Program-made: the position numbers and the translations under genes
Shown: in pieces, positions 1 through 6,499 of the stretch
Layout: the number at the start of each line of letters is the position of its first letter
Numbering within the stretch: position 1 is the first letter of the stretch
From: JBDRLH01 sp043813215
Lineage (GTDB): Bacteria; Patescibacteriota; Minisyncoccia; Minisyncoccales; JAQTPW01
Reading direction: 5' to 3'
Length of the DNA stretch: 7,667 bases
NCBI GenBank assembly: GCA_043813215.1
Contig: JBDRLH010000016.1
Span: 1 to 7,667, forward strand
The notes under the pieces: model-generated
What the model saw: only the letters and a program-made list of their open reading frames with translations
Databases searched by the model: none
Told to the model about the DNA's origin: nothing

Positions 1-1117
1 CTCTGTCCACACTTTTTCTCCCCAATGGATAGGCACCTTAGCCAACGCCCGCATCGCCTCCTCTACTTACTGGTCTGACGCGGCTCTGACAGTTTATTCC
101 TCATCCACCAATTGGGATCTGGCTTTTGGCTGGGGCAATCACGCCACACAAGGTTATCTCGACAACTCAAATCTTTACTGGGTAGCCAGCGGAACCGCCT
201 TATATTCTTCTTCAACTTTTGCCAACATTGGCATAGGAACGACCACTCCGGCGTACACCCTGGATGCTTACGGAACTTTCCGGGCATTATCTACCTCTAC
301 CTTTTCAGGCAGGGTGGGCATAGGCACTTCAACTCCGGCCAGAACGTTGGAAGTTTTGGATGCTTCAAATCCGCAGATGAGGATTACCCAAGCCGCTTCC
401 AAATACGCCGAATTTGAGGTGGAATCCGACGGCGATTTGAACGTCACTTTAGCCGCTTCAAATAATAATTTGGTTTTATCAACTTATAATCTTTATGTTT
501 GCGCAGGCGGTTGTCCTTCTTTCACTTTATCAAACGGCGGCAACCTGGTGGTAGAAAATGAATCCTATTTTGCCGGAGACAAAATACAATATCCCAGCTC
601 CCTTGGCCAGCCAAAGAGAAGCATTATTCTGACTTCAGCTGGAGCCATCACGCCGACTTCTCTTGGCGCCTCACAGACAAAAGTGGACGGCACAAACAGC
701 ACTTATTATGTTTTGGATTATGCCGACGCCACCACGTCTTTTGCTTTCTGGGAATGGATAATGCCTGATTCCTTTGCCAGCTCCACCAACGCCACCAGCT
801 CAATTGACGTGACTATTTATTGGACAGCCACCACTACGGGCAATGTAATTTGGGGCCTCCAGACAATCGGAGTATCGGATAATGAAAATATTGACCAGGC
901 TTTGGGCAGCATTGCCACCAGCACGAGCGCGGCCCAAGCCACTTCCACTTATATTGCGAGCGTGACGTTTTCAAATTATATCGTGGATTGGATGCCGCAA
1001 GATTACATCAGCTTTAATGTTTACAGAGAAGGAGGAAGCGGTGTCGATACTTTGACTGCCAGCGCTCGGCTTGTCAAAGTTAAAATAGAATATGCCGTAA
1101 AACAAGAAAGCGATTGA
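1..1117 (+). CDS. Tail-fibre/adhesin-like surface protein, C-terminal part (5' truncated)
   Basis: The frame is open from base 2 to a TGA at 1115-1117, so this is the last ~371 codons of a longer gene that begins upstream. A GTG at 314 is internal to a repeat and is not a credible start. Seen in order: a Ser/Thr/Trp-rich stretch with the motif WDLAFGWGNHATQGYL (about 107-154), of a kind known from phage tail-fibre-like and metagenomic surface proteins; two copies of a VGIGTxTPxxxLDV-type repeat (227-274 and 314-361, 87 bases apart); and a C-terminal region from about 614 that is rich in predicted beta strands, with a 'YWTATTTGNVIWGLQ' segment. That C-terminal pattern resembles terminal domains of phage-like structural proteins I have seen in metagenomes, but no fold was computed. 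There is no S74 chaperone-peptidase domain, which often ends such fibres, and no membrane segment in the visible part. It is probably exported and used for attachment (inference). The next gene starts 3-24 bases downstream in the same frame, suggesting an operon. Confidence 0.82.
   Translation, partial: SVHTFSPQWIGTLANARIASSTYWSDAALTVYSSSTNWDLAFGWGNHATQGYLDNSNLYWVASGTALYSSSTFANIGIGTTTPAYTLDAYGTFRALSTSTFSGRVGIGTSTPARTLEVLDASNPQMRITQAASKYAEFEVESDGDLNVTLAASNNNLVLSTYNLYVCAGGCPSFTLSNGGNLVVENESYFAGDKIQYPSSLGQPKRSIILTSAGAITPTSLGASQTKVDGTNSTYYVLDYADATTSFAFWEWIMPDSFASSTNATSSIDVTIYWTATTTGNVIWGLQTIGVSDNENIDQALGSIATSTSAAQATSTYIASVTFSNYIVDWMPQDYISFNVYREGGSGVDTLTASARLVKVKIEYAVKQESD
227..361 (+). repeat. 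Two VGIGTxTPxxxLDV-type coding repeats
   Basis: The translation gives IGIGTTTPAYTLDAYG at 227-274 and VGIGTSTPARTLEVLD at 314-361, in the same frame with a 29-codon period. This short motif is a familiar building block of long fibrous phage and bacterial surface proteins, where copies alternate with variable strand-rich linkers. More copies probably lie upstream of the window. Confidence 0.75.
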
Positions 1118-1141
1118 TGCTTGAATAATAAATTAAGAACC

Positions 1142-2749
1142 ATGAATAAAGAAAAAAATAAAATAAAATTATATCTGAAAAAAATCTGGGATTTTGCCAC
1201 TCATCACAATGGCGTGATCATCGCTTTGGAGCTGGCGATTTTTGCCGGAGTGATTTTCACTTTGGCGAGTGAAAACGAAGTTGATGGAAATTTGCAGTCC
1301 TCGACTGCGCAATTAATAGAAATTAATAGTAATAAATTTCAACCAATTTCAACTGATTTCGCGAGCGCTAGCGAGCAAATTTCCGTTCCCGTTCAAGAAA
1401 ACAACGCCATAGCCCCAGAAGTTTTTTCTCTTGCGACTCCTCAAGATGATCAAGAAATCCAGCAAAAATATGACCAAGCAGTAACTATTAAAGCTAAATA
1501 TCAGTTAAACGGGGCTTCCTTAAAAAGAATAGTTAATGATAATCCAAAAGATAAAATAGTGGTTGAGGTAGGCGACAAAGATAAGGCAGAATTCGTTCCC
1601 GAAATAAAACTATCAAGATGGGATGAGGTGAACTTTAAAGTAATTCCCAATTTTGAAGAAGCAGCCACGGGAGATAAGAATTTAACTTTTGAAAACGACA
1701 AGATAAAATTCCATACGCCCAAAGTGAGCTTTGAGATGTATGAAACAACAGACAGTTATAAATACATCTGGTATCTAAATGAAAAACCAACCAGTAATAA
1801 GGTAGAATTTCAAATAGTAACTTTAGGTCTGGATTTCTTTTACCAACCGCCTCTTACCCAGGAATTCCAAAACGGCTATTCAGAAGAATTCCAGACAGAG
1901 ATAACAGTTTCAGAAACTCAGGTCAGGGATTTAGAGGGAAATGTTTTAGTGGGAAGACCAGAAAATGTCGTCGGCTCTTATGCGGTTTATCACAGCGGAA
2001 ACCCGATAAACTATTTAGGCGGCAAAGAATACAAGGCAGGCAAGGCGTTTCATATTTTCAGGCCGCATTTAATAGACGCCGCAGGGAAAGAAGCTTGGGG
2101 CATATTGGATATAGATGTGGCAAGCGGGATTTATTCCGTTGAAATCCCGCAGGACTTTTTAGATAAAGCTGCCTATCCAATTAAAAGCAATGATGAGTTT
2201 GGTTATCATCCGGGGACTCCCAGCGGAAGTTTCTTGGCGCTAGGCACTGGTGGGGGTGATCCTTATGGCCCTTCTATATCTAAGCATACTCTGGGATCCG
2301 ATGGAACAGCTAACACTATATCCGCCTATGGCAGAGCAGGCTTTACCTCTGCGGATTTTAAGGCAGCGATGTATGACGATGATGGTGCTAGCGGTGAGCC
2401 TACGACTATTAAGTCATACAGCGCCGCTGTAACCGCAAATGCAACACCTCAATGGTGGGAGGCCGATATTACCGATGTTGATTTGACAGCCGGAGACTGG
2501 TATATAGGTGTTTTGGTTGCAGGGTCCTTTCGGTTCTACTACGACAGCGATTCGTGGACTTCCAGGGCGCTTGCCGCCTATCAGTATAATTACACAACGC
2601 CCGGAAACTGGACACCCGCTCTTGACTCCCACTTAACCTATAAGTTTTGCGTTTACGCCACCTATACATCTGAAGGAGGAGGGGCGCCGACTTGGCAGCC
2701 CAGGCCGGGGTTGATTTCCCCCTCGGGCGGAGGATTCCTGATTTTTTAG
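1142..2749 (+). CDS. Membrane-anchored Patescibacteria surface protein with two predicted beta-rich modules
   Basis: This 535-residue protein has no known function. Residues 1-18 are basic. A single hydrophobic segment (about 24-42) follows a His-His-Asn and should act as a signal anchor. A Ser/Gln-rich linker precedes a conserved core at about 112-350, with the marks DKIVVEVGDKDKAEF, LDFFYQPPLTQ, RPENVVGSYAVYHS, YKAGKAFHIFRP and IPQDFLDKAAYP. I recognise this core as recurrent in Parcubacteria genomes but know no assigned activity. A second beta-rich module (about 365-508) resembles the jelly-roll/lectin-like repeats found in extracellular proteins ('FKAAMYDDDGASGEP', 'AGDWYIGVLVAG'). The tail is Gly/Pro-rich and ends GGGFLIF. 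I chose ATG 1142; the only longer in-frame start is a TTG at 1121, just 3 bases after the preceding TGA, and neither has a clear ribosome site. The protein is probably anchored in the membrane with its bulk outside the cell. Only one cysteine is present. Confidence 0.85.
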   Translation: MNKEKNKIKLYLKKIWDFATHHNGVIIALELAIFAGVIFTLASENEVDGNLQSSTAQLIEINSNKFQPISTDFASASEQISVPVQENNAIAPEVFSLATPQDDQEIQQKYDQAVTIKAKYQLNGASLKRIVNDNPKDKIVVEVGDKDKAEFVPEIKLSRWDEVNFKVIPNFEEAATGDKNLTFENDKIKFHTPKVSFEMYETTDSYKYIWYLNEKPTSNKVEFQIVTLGLDFFYQPPLTQEFQNGYSEEFQTEITVSETQVRDLEGNVLVGRPENVVGSYAVYHSGNPINYLGGKEYKAGKAFHIFRPHLIDAAGKEAWGILDIDVASGIYSVEIPQDFLDKAAYPIKSNDEFGYHPGTPSGSFLALGTGGGDPYGPSISKHTLGSDGTANTISAYGRAGFTSADFKAAMYDDDGASGEPTTIKSYSAAVTANATPQWWEADITDVDLTAGDWYIGVLVAGSFRFYYDSDSWTSRALAAYQYNYTTPGNWTPALDSHLTYKFCVYATYTSEGGGAPTWQPRPGLISPSGGGFLIF

Positions 2750-2754
2750 CAAAA

Positions 2755-2769
2755 AAATTAGACTAATTT
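2755..2769. repeat. Short dyad AAATTAG-A-CTAATTT
   Basis: A perfect 7+1+7 palindrome lies six bases after the TAG of the preceding gene. As RNA it could form only a weak AT stem and no T-run follows, so it is a poor terminator. It may be a protein-binding site or chance in AT-rich DNA. Confidence 0.35.
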
Positions 2770-2820
2770 AAAGTTCAAAAATTAAAATGCAAAATTGCAA
2801 TTCAAAATTTCAAAAGTTTA
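2770..2820 (+). repeat. AT-rich intergenic stretch with four CAAAA units
   Basis: CAAAA occurs at 2776, 2790, 2803 and 2811, embedded in AAAATTx/AAAATGC-like words. The palindrome AATTGCAATT lies at 2793-2802. Similar degenerate CAAAATT-type stretches are, from memory, common between genes in Parcubacteria. No gene or RNA is visible in the 2750-2870 gap, and no convincing promoter: TTTACA at 2817 has no good partner -10. Confidence 0.45.
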
Positions 2821-2858
2821 CACCATCATTTTAATCTTCAATATTTACATTTTTAATT

Positions 2859-2864
2859 AAAGGA
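2859..2864 (+). promoter_or_regulatory. Ribosome binding site AAAGGA
   Basis: AAAGGA lies 6 bases before the ATG at 2871. It is the only good Shine-Dalgarno-like site in front of a gene in this window and fixes the start of the MopE-repeat protein. Confidence 0.7.
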
Positions 2865-2870
2865 AAATCT

Positions 2871-3908
2871 ATGCAAAAATTTATTCGTTTTTTGAAATAT
2901 CACAACACTGTTCCCATTATTTTGGGAGTGGTTTTGCTGGGGACGGCCGGCGTTTTTGCCAACGAGGATGTCAGGAATACGGTCATAGGCCAAAAGATTG
3001 AGAATATCACGGGCATAGACAATGCCCAGCTTTTGGCAGTTGATCTTGATAATTTTGATCAGGCCTTGAGGATTGAGGATGTCACCCAAGACAATGAGAA
3101 TTATTATATCAATTATATTTTCAGGACTTTGGCGATAAAAGACAATGTTTGGCAGGAGGTTTTTGAGCAAAACACCCTGACCGTTGGCATAAAGTCAATG
3201 GTGGGGAAGGATCTGGGGCTCTACGTCCAGGGCGAGCTTGCCGAAGTGGCTGATTGGGAGCTGAATCATTTAAAAAGAGTTCAGTCCGAAGAAAAAGAAA
3301 AAGGCATAACCGTGCTGACCGCCTCGGTTGATTATACGGGCTTGATCGGCTTGGTTCTGGACGCAAGAGATAAAATATTGCCCGGCTACAAACCGGTTGT
3401 CACCCAAGAAATTTGCGACGGCTTGGATAATAATAAAAACGGACAGATTGACGAGGGATTTGAAGTGGGTAAAATATGCCTGGCCGGAAATGGCGTTTGC
3501 CGGCGGCAAGGAATTTATAACTGCTCTTCTGGCGGGAAATCGGTTTGTTCGGCTATGCCAGGTCAGCCCGGCCTAGAAATTTGTGACAGCATAGATAACA
3601 ATTGCGACGGGCGAGTTGATGAAGAAAATATTTGCTCAAATGATTTCCAAAAACCGCAGGAAGTCGTCTGTACGCCGTCTTTTGAGATATGCAACGGAGT
3701 TGATGATGATTGCGACGATGAAATTGATGAGATGGGAGTTTGCAACCCAAAGCCCGTTGTTAACCCGCCGATTGAGCTGACTTCAACAACAACCGAAGCT
3801 GCCGCCACAACCGAAGCTGCTACTACCGAGCCGATAATTGAACAGCCACCGATTATTGAAGAATTGCCGACTGAACCGGCCACCACGACAGAGGAATGGC
3901 AGCCTTAA
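2871..3908 (+). CDS. Membrane-anchored protein with three MopE-type metal-binding motifs
   Basis: The protein has 345 residues. The N-terminus (FLKYHNTVPI, then a hydrophobic segment at about 14-30 ending GVFA) is a signal peptide or signal anchor. Residues 31-175 form a cysteine-free region ending LPGYKPV, of a type I recall from Parcubacteria surface proteins with no known function. Residues 180-291 hold three copies of the putative metal-binding (MopE-like) motif: EICDGLDNNKNGQIDE (180-195), EICDSIDNNCDGRVDE (236-251) and EICNGVDDDCDDEIDE (272-287). The Asp/Asn spacing resembles calcium-binding loops. All 12 cysteines lie within 182-291, which fits disulfides formed outside the cytoplasm. 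The tail (about 304-345) is Thr/Glu/Pro/Ala-rich and probably an extended spacer. A good AAAGGA site supports the start. The name MopE comes from a copper-binding Methylococcus protein; copper binding here is not implied. A role as a calcium-stabilised surface module is inference. Confidence 0.87.
   Translation: MQKFIRFLKYHNTVPIILGVVLLGTAGVFANEDVRNTVIGQKIENITGIDNAQLLAVDLDNFDQALRIEDVTQDNENYYINYIFRTLAIKDNVWQEVFEQNTLTVGIKSMVGKDLGLYVQGELAEVADWELNHLKRVQSEEKEKGITVLTASVDYTGLIGLVLDARDKILPGYKPVVTQEICDGLDNNKNGQIDEGFEVGKICLAGNGVCRRQGIYNCSSGGKSVCSAMPGQPGLEICDSIDNNCDGRVDEENICSNDFQKPQEVVCTPSFEICNGVDDDCDDEIDEMGVCNPKPVVNPPIELTSTTTEAAATTEAATTEPIIEQPPIIEELPTEPATTTEEWQP
3789..3820 (+). repeat. 14-base direct repeat in the Thr/Glu/Ala tail
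   Basis: ACAACCGAAGCTGC occurs at 3789-3802 and again at 3807-3820. The 18-base (six-codon) offset encodes TTEAAA then TTEAAT. The repeat is in frame, so copy-number slippage would change tail length without breaking the gene. Confidence 0.7.
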
Positions 3909-4050
3909 ATTATCCTAAGCCCCGATGACCAACATCCAATCAAATCACAATTCTAAAAATTTTAAACAAGTCGAAAAAACAGACAAAGGGGCGACAATAA
4001 TGCTCTGAGGATAAATCATCATGAAAATATAGTGTAATTTTTAAAATTTT

Positions 4051-4062
4051 TGATATTATAAT
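4051..4062 (+). promoter_or_regulatory. Candidate -10 region of the ligase/TPR gene
   Basis: TATAAT at 4057-4062 is a perfect -10 box, and an overlapping extended -10 reading (TGATATTAT, 4051-4059) is also possible. No good -35 is seen at 17 bases; the region upstream is mostly A/T (GTAATT at 4034). Transcription would start near 4066-4070, only about 6-10 bases before the ATG at 4076, so the mRNA may be almost leaderless. AT-rich DNA gives chance TATAAT boxes, which limits confidence. Confidence 0.5.
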
Positions 4063-4075
4063 TAATAAAAAACAT

Positions 4076-6295
4076 ATGCAAAATATATTAAACCGCATCA
4101 TAAAAACAATTATTAATTCGCTGGTGTTTCTAGTTCCTTTGTTTTTTCTGCCTTTTTCCTACGAAGCCTTCGAATTTAACAAGCAGTACCTGCTGTTTTT
4201 CTTGGTTTTAATCGCTCTTTTTGCCTGGCTGGCAAAGATGGTATTTTGGGACAAAGAAGTAAAATTCAAGAGGACGCCTTTGGACATCCCGATTCTAGCT
4301 GTCGTGCTTCTGGCAGTCCTTTCAACTGTTTTTTCTATCGACAGATTCTCTTCGCTTTTTTACACCTACGGCCGCTTTTCAGACGGGCTGATTCCGTTTT
4401 TAGTTATGATAATTTTCTATTTTCTGATTACAAACAATGACGTCAAAATTTTCAACCTGATTAAATTATTCATTTATTCCGGCTTCATAGCCATCCTAGC
4501 CGGCTATTTTTCGGTTTTCGGGATATGGGTAAAAATAAACGCCATACTCAAATTTTTGCCTCAAATCATGCTCCAGGGAAATTTTAATCCTGTTTCGGGA
4601 CCCATGGAAGGATTGGCGATATTTATTTCCATATTTTCGACGCTATTGGTTGGAATCCTGCTGACTCAAAAATCAGAATCTAAGATTAAAAATTTATTTT
4701 ATTGGCTGGTTTTGGCGTCCGGCCTCGGATTGCTCCTAATAATAGATTTTTCTCCGGCCTGGATTGTTTTGTTGGTAGCTTTATTGGCGTTTGTAGTCTT
4801 TTCTTTGGTGACCAGGATGTTCAAAGAGGACGTTAACAAGCTTTTATTGCCGATATTTTTATCTATCATAGCCGGAGTGTTTTTATTGATTAATTTGCCC
4901 GGAAATTTTCAGAATCAGATTCCCAGGGAAACGGTTATAAGCCAAGGGCAATCGTGGAGCGTAGCAATAAAAACAGCCGTATCCGGCCCAAAGAACGTAT
5001 TTTTGGGATCGGGCCCCGGAACGTTTTCCCTGGATTTCTCAAAATTCAAATCGGCCGAATTAAACAAAACCGATCTTTGGCAGTACAGGTTTGATAGGGC
5101 GGGGAGCGGGCTTGCGGAAACCTTAGCAACAACCGGGTTTTTAGGATTTTTATCTAATCTTTTTTTGATTGGATTGTTTTTGATGATGAATTGGATATTT
5201 TTTAAATTAAAAGATAAAAATTCAGAAGCTAAAGATCAATTGCCCATGCTGATGTTTTTTGTCGCCTTGCTGGTGGGGCAGATCGTCTATTATCAGAATA
5301 CCGCCACGATGTTCATGTTCTGGCTGGTTTTAGCGTTAAGTTCCGTCAATATGCAAAAAATCCCGGGAGAGCTGAAATATTCTTTCAAAGAGTTTCCGGA
5401 AATTGGATTAATTTTCAGCGTAGTCCTGACTGTTATTGCCGTTATATTTTTGGGATTGTGTTTTTTCGCCGTAAGATTTTATTTGGCAGACGCGGCTTAT
5501 CTGAAAGCGATAATGTCTTATGATGAGCAAATCCAGGCAAAAAATTTAGAAAAAGCAGCGGTGTACAATCCTTATCAGATTCAGTATAAGATAATTTTGT
5601 CCCGTTTTTATCTGGCCCAAGCTTTGGTCGAAGTAAGGAAACCGGCTAATGCGCAAGATTTTCAAAAAGCCGAGAACGGGATTGGCAAAGCCATTGACCT
5701 GGCCAGGATTATTACTGAAATTTCTGAAAATAATGTGGCAGCCTGGGAAAACAGAGGGTTGCTTTATCGCGATGTTGATAATTTGGTTTCAGGGGCGGCT
5801 GACTGGGGAATCAAATCTTTTGAAAAGGCCACGGCTTTGGAACCGACAAACCCGGCGCTCCATACGGAATTGGGCAAATTATTATTGGCAATAAAGAAAG
5901 AAGATGCCAAAAAAGAGTTTGACAAAGCCATTGAATTAAAATCTGATTATTCCGATGCCGTGATTCAGCAAGCGCTGCTTTTAGAAGAAGAAGGCAAATT
6001 CGAAGACGCCATAAAAAAACTAGAGGCTCAAGTTTTGGTAAATCCCTATGACTTAGAAGTTCTTTTCCAGTTAGGCAGATTTTATTACAACAACAAGCGG
6101 ACAGATGAGGCGATTCTGGTATTCCAACGAATTATCACTTTTTCCCCCAATTATTCCAACGCCCATTATGCTTTGGGGGTGATTTTTTCCGGCAGAGGGG
6201 AGGATGGTTCGGCGCTGGCAGCATTTAAAAAAGTTTTAGAATTAAATCCCGGGAACGAAGACGTCATTGACAAGATAAAAGCGCTGGAAAAATAA
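4076..6295 (+). CDS. O-antigen ligase/polymerase-like membrane protein with C-terminal TPRs
   Basis: This 739-residue protein has about 12-13 hydrophobic segments (approximately 12-30, 38-57, 71-87, 103-119, 131-150, 178-196, 206-224, 227-247, 256-273, 355-378, 389-405, 409-424, 442-467). Family marks of the Wzy_C/WaaL group are FSIDRFSSLFYTYGRFSDGL (86-105), NFNPVSG (169-175) and LGSGPGTFSLDFSKF (310-324), the last opening the large loop between segments. Members of this group polymerise lipid-linked glycans or transfer them to lipid or protein acceptors in the membrane. Residues about 555-735 carry four to five TPRs (clear units near 594-627, 628-659, 661-693 and 695-728), probably for binding a partner or acceptor. 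The His-Asn usually seen before LE.LA.TG in related ligases is replaced by Ala-Gly-Ser (342-344). The start ATG has no Shine-Dalgarno; TATAAT lies 13 bases upstream. Whether it is a ligase, polymerase or protein glycosyltransferase cannot be told from sequence. Confidence 0.86.
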   Translation: MQNILNRIIKTIINSLVFLVPLFFLPFSYEAFEFNKQYLLFFLVLIALFAWLAKMVFWDKEVKFKRTPLDIPILAVVLLAVLSTVFSIDRFSSLFYTYGRFSDGLIPFLVMIIFYFLITNNDVKIFNLIKLFIYSGFIAILAGYFSVFGIWVKINAILKFLPQIMLQGNFNPVSGPMEGLAIFISIFSTLLVGILLTQKSESKIKNLFYWLVLASGLGLLLIIDFSPAWIVLLVALLAFVVFSLVTRMFKEDVNKLLLPIFLSIIAGVFLLINLPGNFQNQIPRETVISQGQSWSVAIKTAVSGPKNVFLGSGPGTFSLDFSKFKSAELNKTDLWQYRFDRAGSGLAETLATTGFLGFLSNLFLIGLFLMMNWIFFKLKDKNSEAKDQLPMLMFFVALLVGQIVYYQNTATMFMFWLVLALSSVNMQKIPGELKYSFKEFPEIGLIFSVVLTVIAVIFLGLCFFAVRFYLADAAYLKAIMSYDEQIQAKNLEKAAVYNPYQIQYKIILSRFYLAQALVEVRKPANAQDFQKAENGIGKAIDLARIITEISENNVAAWENRGLLYRDVDNLVSGAADWGIKSFEKATALEPTNPALHTELGKLLLAIKKEDAKKEFDKAIELKSDYSDAVIQQALLLEEEGKFEDAIKKLEAQVLVNPYDLEVLFQLGRFYYNNKRTDEAILVFQRIITFSPNYSNAHYALGVIFSGRGEDGSALAAFKKVLELNPGNEDVIDKIKALEK

Positions 6296-6309
6296 CGGGC
6301 TTACCCCAA

Positions 6310-6332
6310 TACTAGAACCTGCTGGTTTGGTA
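6310..6332 (+). repeat. Small hairpin downstream of the ligase gene
   Basis: TACTAGAACC can pair with GGTTTGGTA around a TGCT loop, with one bulged A and two G-T pairs. No T-run follows, so it is not a typical terminator. It may protect the 3' end of the upstream transcript. Confidence 0.4.
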
Positions 6333-6342
6333 CGAGGCTAGA

Positions 6343-6377
6343 CCCAGTAGAGTAATTTTGGATAAATTTTTACTGGG
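6343..6377. repeat. Inverted repeat CCCAGTA/TACTGGG next to the rpoB -35 box
   Basis: CCCAGTA (6343-6349) and TACTGGG (6371-6377) are exact inverted copies. Nested inside are AATTT (6354-6358) and AAATT (6364-6368), giving a long imperfect stem. The right arm ends one base before the TTGACT -35 box, so it could be an operator. As RNA it could end or protect the upstream message, but there is no T-run directly after it. Confidence 0.55.
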
Positions 6378-6378
6378 C

Positions 6379-6407
6379 TTGACTTGTTTTCTGGCTTTTG
6401 CTATACT
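6379..6407 (+). promoter_or_regulatory. Strong sigma70-type promoter of rpoB
   Basis: TTGACT (6379-6384) and TATACT (6402-6407) are separated by exactly 17 bases, and TGC directly before the -10 makes it an extended -10 promoter. It differs from consensus at one base in each box. Transcription should start near 6414, leaving a leader of about 160 bases before the rpoB ATG. This is the best promoter in the window. Confidence 0.82.
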
Positions 6408-6499
6408 TTAATTTAGTTTTATCTATAGAATATTTCGGCTAATTTAAGAATTACCCTTTTGTTTGAATATTCGATTTTCATTTTATAGGCAACAAACTC

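Noticed and set aside
112..417. 101-codon + strand frame overlapping the fibre gene
   Set aside because: It overlaps the clearly coding frame that carries the VGIGT-type repeats and has no motif of its own.
1117..1128. ATG overlapping the TGA of the fibre gene (TGATG-type coupling)
   Set aside because: That ATG is in another frame and meets a TAA after two codons, so it cannot start the next gene.
3563..3886. 107-codon antisense frame rich in Ser/Val/Ala
   Set aside because: It mirrors the Thr/Glu/Ala-rich tail and repeats of the + strand gene; the composition explains the open frame.
4021..4032. Three-codon frame ATG AAA ATA TAG preceded by TGAGGA
   Set aside because: It is too short to judge. 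A leader peptide is conceivable, but the candidate promoter for the next gene lies downstream of it.
6300..6380. Possible tRNA-like fold on the - strand (CCCAGTA pairing with TATTGGG, and a GGTTCTAG box)
   Set aside because: The T-arm stem does not form at the required distance from the acceptor stem, and no anticodon arm can be built, so the match is only partial.
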